Shown: positions 57,119 through 64,000 of the stretch, piece after piece
How positions within the stretch are numbered: position 1 is the stretch's first letter
How the letters are laid out: each line of letters begins with the position of its first letter
Assembly: GCA_019279435.1 (NCBI GenBank)
Contig: JAAALK010000080.1
Coordinates: 94,898,311 to 94,962,310 of the forward strand
Source of the DNA: Zizania palustris
Lineage: Eukaryota; Streptophyta; Magnoliopsida; Poales; Poaceae
DNA length: 64,000 nt
Direction of reading: 5' to 3'
Notes under the pieces: generated by a model
Told to the model about the DNA's origin: nothing
The model's input: only the letters and a program-made list of their open reading frames with translations
Database searches by the model: none
Position numbers and translations under genes: made by a program

Positions 57119-60100
57119 ATGGATAGAAGTTGGATGAAAAAATCTAGACGGGAGACTTCATATGAAGATGGTGTTGAGGAATTTTTGAATTTTGCTTATC
57201 AGGACCTTCCACCTGACAGCGAGATACTGTGTCCATGTAAAAAGTGTAAGAATAGAATAAACCAGACTCGTGATGAAGTTAAGACACATCTGAGGTGTGA
57301 CGGTATTCTTCAAGGTTAAACCTCTTGGGTTCATCATGGTGAGAATTATGAAAGACCCACAATTGCATTTGATGATGTGCCTAATATGACCACATTGTCT
57401 GCCACGGGTATAGTACAAGGTCACCGGGACAGAGGATCGGATAGCATTGAAGAACTACTACATGCTGCATTTGGTAGGGCTGCGGGAATGCTTGAAGGTG
57501 AGGCAGATGATTTTCAGGCAAGATTTGCATGTATGGAACATAATGCCCTAGAGGATATTAATGTGAATTCAAGTGAAGGCGATGATTCGAGGAGGGATCA
57601 TAATATATATGCAAGATTCTTAAAGGATGCACACGTAAGGTTATACCCTGATTGTAAGTACTCAAGGTTGTCTTTTTTGGTGCACTTATATCACTTTAAG
57701 TGCTTACATGGTTGGTCACAAGAATCATTTGCATCACTATTGGGTCTACTATCTGCCGTGCTACCTCGTGAAGCAAATCTGCCTAAGACATATTATGAAG
57801 CGAAGAAAATCATACGTGGACTAGGTCTTGATTATGTGAAAATCCATGCTTGCCCCAAAGATTGCATGCTTTTTAGAGGTGAACATGCCAAAAACGATGT
57901 TTGCCATGTGTGCGGGAGCTCTCGTTGGAAAGTTGTTAAAGAGAATTTTTCATCATCTAAACCAAAGGGGAAAAGGAAACCAACAAAAGTGTTACGGTAT
58001 TTTCCATTGATACCTAGGATCCAGAGGTTATTTTCAACGACGAAAACTTCAGATGATATGCGATGGCATGAGGAGGCACGAACAAAAGATGGAAAACTAC
58101 GACATCCAGCAGATGGTGAAGCTTGGAAAGAATTTGACGATAGGCATCCTGAATTTGCAGCAGATGCTCAAAATGTACGCCTTGGTCTTGCAAGTGATGG
58201 ATTTAACCCCTTTGGGAATCAGAATTTGAAGCACAGTACATGGCCAGTAATGCTCGTTCCTTACAACCTACCACCTTGGATCTGCATGAAGCAAACATCT
58301 TTCATGTTGTCAATGATCATCCCTGGACCAGATTCTCCTGGTAATGATATAGATGTATATTTGCAGCCCCTGATTGATGAGCTTTTACTGTTGTGGGATG
58401 GAGTTGAAACATTTGATGCCTCTTCGAAAAAAGAGTTCCATCTCAAAGCTGCACTTTTGTGGACTATAAATGATTTTCCAGCATTAGGTTACCTAAGTGG
58501 ATGGAGCACAGGTGGTACATATGCCTGTCCTGCTTGTGGTCCAGCGACAAAATCATTTCGCCTGAAGCATGGTAAAAAGTCGTGCTATATGGGTCATCGT
58601 CGATGGCTGCCAGAAAACCACAGATACCGAAGGCAAAGGATGCAGTTTGATGGCTCCATAGAGACTGAACTTGCACCTAAAACAATGAGTGTCAGCACTA
58701 TTCTTAAAATGTTAGAAGGGAGAGAGTTTGTGCTTGGGAAAAAGGTGAGCATAGCAAAGAAGGACAAGAAGAAAAGCAAGAATAAGGAAGTGGCAGATGA
58801 AAGTGCTAAGAAACGCAAGCGTAAAACAAAAGGACAAAATAATGAGTCAAATGGGAGTGTTAGTCAGGAGGTGAAGAATCCTAAAGATTGGTTGAAAAAG
58901 AGGTCAGTGTTCTTTAATCTACCATATTGGAAACAGAATAGATTAAGACACAATCTAGATGTAATGCACTTAGAGAAAAATGTGAGCGACAACTTTATCT
59001 CGACTTTGTTAGCTATTTGTCATAAAACAAAGGATGACCTTAATGCACGACTAGATTTAGTTGAACTTAGAATTCGAGAGGATCTTCATCCTGTTGTACA
59101 TAATGATGGAAAGCAGATGATTCCTGATGCACCTTTTACCATGTCTAGAGAGAAAAAGGAGATCCTTTGCTCAGTAATAAAAAACCTTAGGACCCCTGAT
59201 GGATATGCATCAAACATATCTAGGTGTGTGAACATGAAAGACTTTACATTAAGTGGACTTAAGAGTCATGACAATCATGTTTTACTACATGACATTCTAC
59301 CGGTGGTGCTCCGATCCTGTTACCCTAGCAAAGATGTCATGAGGATAGTTGTTGAACTATCTAATTTCTTCAAGATGTTGTGCTCCAAAGTTATAGATGT
59401 TGATGAGTTGGTAAAGCTTCAAGAGAGTATTGTGATGACACTATGTGATATGGAAAGAACTTTCCTGCCATCATTTTTTACTGTGAGCGTGCATTTGATT
59501 GTGCATTTGGTAGAAGAAGTTAAACATGGTGGCCCTGTTCAGTACCGATGGATGTACCCCATGGAAAGGTATGAAACTTCATTTAGTTTGCACTGTTGTT
59601 GTCAATAAATCATTTCGACAACTTACACATGTTCATAATTGCATATTTGCATATAGGTTTTTTGTTCAGCTAAAGGCACTTGTCAAGAATAGAGCTCACC
59701 CAGAAGGATCAATTGCTGAATGATATTGCATGGAGGAATGCTTGGACTTTTGTTCAAGATTTTTAGAAGTAACAACTCGTCTTACTAGGCCATCTCGAAA
59801 TCCTGAATCTTCTCATGAAAAAAAAGGCTTGTACTTGTTTGATAGTGCTGGTGAACCAATTGGAAAGTGTATTGTGGTCAAAGTTGATAAGCATGTTCTT
59901 GTTCAGGCACACAGATATGTCTTGCGACATTTCGATGAACTTGAGGATTTACGTAGGTCTGTTCTTATATTTCTCCAGGTTTTGGTTATTTTGTAGTAAC
60001 TTATTGATGACATGACACTGATCCTATTCTTGTAGAGAGTTCTTGGAAGAGGAGAAAAGCAAGCTGGGGCCATCAACCAATTTGACACCTTGTTCCATTG

Positions 60101-60736
60101 AGAAGTTGACCGATGAACACTTTCCTGATTGGTTAGAGCAAAAGGTGTGTACATCTTAAATTGGTGCATTGTATGCACACACTATTAATTAATAGCTGAA
60201 TTGGATATAATTAAATGCATTTGTACAAACAGGTTATCCTAGGGGATGGAAAAAGCATAACGGCAAAGGTTAGAGCATTGGCTGCAAAACCTAGCAGATA
60301 TGGTGTGAGATGCAGTGGATTCTCTATTAATGGTTTTAGGTTCCACACTATGAGCCGTGAGGCTGCACGCTTGACACAGAATAGTGGTATAGTGAACATC
60401 GCACATGATGGTGTGCATTATTATTGTAGATTGTCAGATATAATTGAATTGTCATATGCAGAGTACAAGGTAGTGCTTTTCAAAGGTGAATGGTATGATG
60501 TTCATCATCAGGCTGGGATACGAAAAGATGAGTTTGGATTTACCCTTGTGAATTTTTCTCGAACGATACACACAGGACAAAAATTAGAGCATGATCCTTT
60601 TGTCTTCTCTTCACAAGTGCAACAAGTATTTTATGTCCAAGATCCAAGAGCTGAATCGTGGTACACCGTGGTGAAAGTTATACCACGTGATAATTTTGAC
60701 ATGGGTGCTGAATTGTTGGAAGAGGAAACAGATTAG
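57119..60736 (+). pseudogene. CACTA TNP2-like transposase gene, copy C
   Basis: Exons 57119-59568, 59657-59956, 60036-60144 and 60233-60736, the same four-exon model as 33691-30075 with identical GT-AG junctions. It shares the TAA after codon 66 (57317-57319). Exon 2 has its own TGA at 59721-59723 but keeps the full A8 run that is one base short in the other copy, so each arm is broken differently after a shared first lesion. The order of PF13963, PF02992, DUF4218 and DUF4216 domains is unchanged. Confidence 0.92.
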
Positions 60737-61307
60737 ATTGCATAGTTGACAATGTAAACTTTATTCAGTTCTAAATTGATTGCATAGTAAAAGTTATGAA
60801 TTGGTATTCAGTTTTTATGTTCTGAAATGTTGATGTAAAAGTTCTGAAATGTTGATTGCATAGTGTAAAAGTTCAGTTTTTAATCCATGTTTTATTGACA
60901 ATGTAAACTTGATTCAGTTCTGAATTGATTGCATAGTAAAAGTTATGAATTGGTATTCAGTTTTTAAGTTCTGAAATGTCGATGTAAAAGTTCTGAAATG
61001 TTGATTGCATAGTGTAAGTTCAGTTTTTAATCCATGTTTTATTGACAATGTAAACTTGATTCAGTTCTGAATTGATTGCATAGTAAAAGTTATGAATTGG
61101 TATTCAATTTTTAAGTTCTGAAATATTGATGTAAAAGTTCTGAAATGTTGATTGTAAAAGTTCTGAAATGTAGTTCTGAAATGTTGATGTAAAAGTTCTG
61201 AAAATGTTGATGTAAAAGTTCTGAAATGTTGATGTAAAAGTTCTGAAATGTAGTTCTGAAATGTTGATGTAAAAGTTCTGAAAATGTTGATGTAAAAGTT
61301 CTGAAAT
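60737..61307. repeat. AT-rich minisatellite, copy C
   Basis: Inverted counterpart of 29504-30070 with the same units (CTGAAATGTTGATGTAAAAGTT), but a different number of short units in several places, for example one pair missing near 60830-60850. Confidence 0.85.
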
Positions 61308-62714
61308 GGGATAGTTGCTAAGGAGTTAAAAGCACGAGGGTACTATGATGATAAGTACTGGAGTGAAGTTCGAGTGTCCCAAGGTCTAACTTTTGTCACT
61401 CAAACTGCGGAAGAAAGAAGGTACCAAGATAAACTAAATGAAATGGAGAATAAGATGAAACGCATGGGTGGTTTCATGAAGCACTGGCTTGGTTTCATGA
61501 TAAAAAAGTTTCCTGAAGAGGATTTCATAAAAGAAATGGTAGCCAATCTACATGATGATGAAGTAAGCATTTGTTTCTTTTTCAGAATGGCAACTACATA
61601 TTTTTTCTCATTGATAGCAGTGATTACAAGTAAGCCCTCCTTCTCTTACTTGTTTTTTTCAAGGATGAACCTGTAGAACCAGAAATTCATAGTGATGACA
61701 GCGCTGCACACACAATTGGTAATGTGCACTCTCCGACAAATGAAGTGCAGGTAATACATCACCTACTTTCTGTCATGTGTACTCATCTACATCATTACTA
61801 TTAAAGTTTATACTAATGGATTATGTAATATGGTTTATTATACTTTGCAGCACGATACATCCACCGAAGACCGTATGCCTGTACCTACTGACCATGTGGT
61901 TGCAACGGTATGCAATACATCATGCAAACTAAATCTCACAGTAATTATGTAATTTAATTCCCAACATTTGAACATGCTTATAAGTACTGTGTTATGTTCC
62001 TTGTTTGGCTCTTGTTTACTACAGGAGGAACAAATTCATAGTTCTGTTCATGAAGGTAACTATGTTAATGCAGCCACAAATATTTCCCAAGATCCCATAT
62101 TGACAAACATGGTATGTCTAGACTAACATTGCAATGTTAATCTATATTGGTTGAACTTATTTTACTGATGATGTATTTTGACTAATATAAGTTATGTTTA
62201 TTCTAGAGGACTCGAAGAGTTAAAGCCCCTAGTTTGAGCCAATCTGATTCGGTATGCTTCTATTCTGCTTGTTTCTTTTGTAATTAAATTATTTAAATTA
62301 CAAAATCTTACCTTCTTGTTTTGCAAAATGGTAGAGCCGTTCTCCAATCTATCTTATTTCCCTAAGAAACAAAGGAAGAATTGTGGCCAAAGCGCGGTTG
62401 GTGACAACTGATTGGAAACGAGAGATTGGAGGAACCATGCTTGGAAAGGAATACGTTGGGGTTTATGTTGAAGGTCTTGAAAACGTTGATGTTAGAAATA
62501 AAGGAGATGAGCTTATACCTAGACCTATTTTTGAGATTCGTAAACTAGTAGATGCTATTGGCTATACTATACCTTGGCCCCGTTCACATGTAAGCTTTTT
62601 TTAAAGAATAAACCTTCAATTCCGTAATATCTTCAACTTGTGGTATTCATCTAACCTCATGCCCCATTGCAGGTGAAGAAAATTACAATGGAGACCAGCA
62701 AGAATCGACAATGA
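61308..62714 (+). CDS. TNP1/En/Spm-like gene, copy C, seven readable exons
   Basis: Exons 61308-61562, 61664-61750, 61851-61907, 62025-62111, 62207-62251, 62335-62589 and 62673-62714. Exons 2 to 7 are 87, 57, 87, 45, 255 and 42 bases, all multiples of three, with GT-AG introns. The coding sequence matches the copy at 29503-28096 and no stop was found. The domain content is PF03004-like in exon 1 and PF03017 in exon 6. An upstream in-frame TGA in the minisatellite shows that coding cannot extend far 5' without another splice. Confidence 0.75.
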
Positions 62715-63495
62715 AGCATAGTTTATATTTGTTAGTGAAATAAATTTAGAAATATTTGTGTGATAGTCACTATTTTTATGTTTCTTTAGCAAGGCAATAG
62801 TCTTGTTCACAATAACTTAATTACTGCACTAGTTCGTTCAAAGTACTCATCATATCATTTATTTGCAAATTATTATCCAAATAGAAAATCTGCTTTGCTC
62901 GCTTTTTTGGTTTCATGTTATGGCCATTGACCTACATACAGTGTACCATGCACTTGGCACAGTTCATGGAAAGGTGTGGACAAGAGGACTAATGTTTCAA
63001 TGGTTAGTTTTTTCTTTACCATTCTTGTCTTCCTGCCATTTAATTTCATGTTGATCACCAATTTACTTATATTATGTTATTAGCTTCCTTTCTCTGTTGT
63101 GCTTGAATAATTGAAATTTATCCATATAACTTCATCAGATTATGTTTATTTATCACCCCTTATTTGTTAGGCCTCACTACAGTTTTTTGATAAACTCATT
63201 CTCTGAAACACTCATATGTATAAGTTTCTTTGCTGCATTTCATCCTATCCTGAATTGGCTCCAGTTCAATTTATGGTTATTTGCTAGGTAAGACAATTGA
63301 TGCTGCTGCTATTAGTACACTTGCAAATTCAATGTTTCTTTTCCCCTAAAATATGTTGATATCTGAAAGATACTTCATTTCGACTTCCACTTTGCATCCC
63401 CCTACATATGATTTATGGCATGGGTTATATACTAACACATATTAATAATTTTTCAGGTCATAGATTATTTTGTGCCAATTATTTCTAGGGTACAA
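62715..63495. other. 3' non-coding part of CACTA, copy C
   Basis: Matches the complement of 27315-28095. AT-rich, no coding signal or RNA gene visible. Confidence 0.6.
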
Positions 63496-64000
63496 TCTTT
63501 CCTTAGCAACTATGTTAATATTTGTTTGGACGGGATGCTACTGAATACTAGTGATATGTTTTTGCTTAGGAACATGGGAGATGGAATAAGAGAGTTGGAG
63601 TTGAAGACGGAGTCGCACGGATGACTTGAAGTCAAGAATTCGCTGGTTCGGACTACATCGACCACCTTGCACCAAAATGGGCATAACTTCCTCATACGAA
63701 GTCCGATTGGCGCGTTCTTGGACTTTTTGGACAGCTGAGGAGAAGACGGATCGTTTACCATTGGATTCGTCTCATTTGGAGTCTCGAGTCGACCTGTGTG
63801 TTTAAAACAGTCCTGCGTGACAGAACTGGGCCGTGTTGGCCCATAGTCCAAGTCTGTTCGCCTTCTAGCCCATAGTCTGAGTCTGTTCACCTTCTACTGA
63901 GTCTGTTCACCTTCCACAGGCTGCCCACGCCCTATATAACTCACTCCAGCCGCCTTTAGGGTTAGGTTTTGCTTTGTTTGCATCTACACTTGTGTGTTTA
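63496..64000 (+). repeat. Chromovirus-type LTR fragment, copy C
   Basis: Inverted copy of 25136-24630. It begins inside the LTR (the first about 110 bases are deleted) and continues past the window edge. Confidence 0.88.

Larger units (their letters stand above)
55647..63498 (+). mobile_element. CACTA element, copy C, lacking its 3' terminal 1.25 kb
   Basis: Starts with the inverted repeat CACTACTAGAAAAC and carries both genes, but ends at the deletion junction instead of a second inverted repeat. The 12-bp repeat array and left terminal repeats of the full copy are missing, so this copy cannot transpose as a unit. Confidence 0.92.
49010..64000. repeat. Block C: inverted copy of 24630-41863
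   Basis: Reading right to left it repeats, in order, the chromovirus LTR part, CACTA, Tat-like leader remainder, Sirevirus LTR with the same solo LTR and TSD, Tat LTR and antisense exon 1. It carries one 2178-bp deletion (junction 63496-63498) and small differences. Substitutions are sparse, but 1-bp indels are dense from 49010 to about 50160. Confidence 0.92.

Noticed and set aside
63510..63890. 126-codon minus-strand frame, also at 24740-25066
   Set aside because: Antisense to the LTR that encodes the polyprotein tail; not conserved beyond the duplicated sequence.
1..64000. A novel host defence, biosynthetic or bacterial-type gene cluster
   Set aside because: All coding sequence seen resolves to retroelement or CACTA proteins; nothing supports a separate system.

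Overview
The window looks like intergenic heterochromatin from a flowering plant with a repeat-rich genome. Everything recognisable is a transposable element: Ty1/copia elements of Sirevirus type, Ty3/gypsy elements of the Tat lineage with dual RNase H, a chromovirus-like Ty3/gypsy LTR, and a CACTA (En/Spm) DNA transposon. I found no single-copy host gene, no bacterial or organellar feature and no CRISPR. Element content leans towards a monocot, but this is weak evidence and I do not name a species.

Layout. 137-9481: an almost complete, decayed Sirevirus on the minus strand (3' LTR, multiple polypurine tracts, RNase H, RT, integrase, protease, gag, PBS, stump of the 5' LTR). 9482-11662: LTR and 3' end of a second Sirevirus, ending at a 100-N gap (11663-11762). 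11763-23925 (block A): piece of a chromovirus-type LTR, Sirevirus LTR and 3' end, then a Tat element (minus strand pol) with a plus-strand, intron-containing antisense gene. 23926-25245: leader, PBS and LTR of a chromovirus-like element. 25246-26061 and 35214-35349: a Tat-like LTR and leader split by a complete CACTA element (26062-35210, TSD TAC). 35350-48009 (block B): Sirevirus LTR containing a 911-bp solo LTR (TSD CAAAG), then the same Tat element as in block A in better condition. 48010-49009: a 1000-N gap. 49010-64000 (block C): an inverted copy of 24630-41863 with a 2178-bp deletion near its far end.

The three blocks are near-identical, so this is either recent local duplication, including a roughly 17-kb inverted repeat, or assembly duplication of one locus. 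Single-base indels cluster beside the 1000-N gap, which argues that at least part is assembly-related.

How the genes work together. Each retroelement's gag and pol products would make particles, copy RNA and integrate DNA. In the CACTA element the TNP2-like gene supplies the transposase and the TNP1-like gene a presumed DNA-binding partner for the subterminal repeats. Most reading frames are broken. The best preserved are the 623-codon RNase H-integrase frame of Tat copy B, the first exon of its antisense gene, and the seven-exon TNP1-like gene. The most interesting unit is the Tat antisense gene: its own TATA box, three exons, a PF04195-like domain and a coiled coil, facing pol tail to tail. 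Such antisense extra ORFs are known in the Tat lineage, so it is not a new system, but its structure here is unusually readable.
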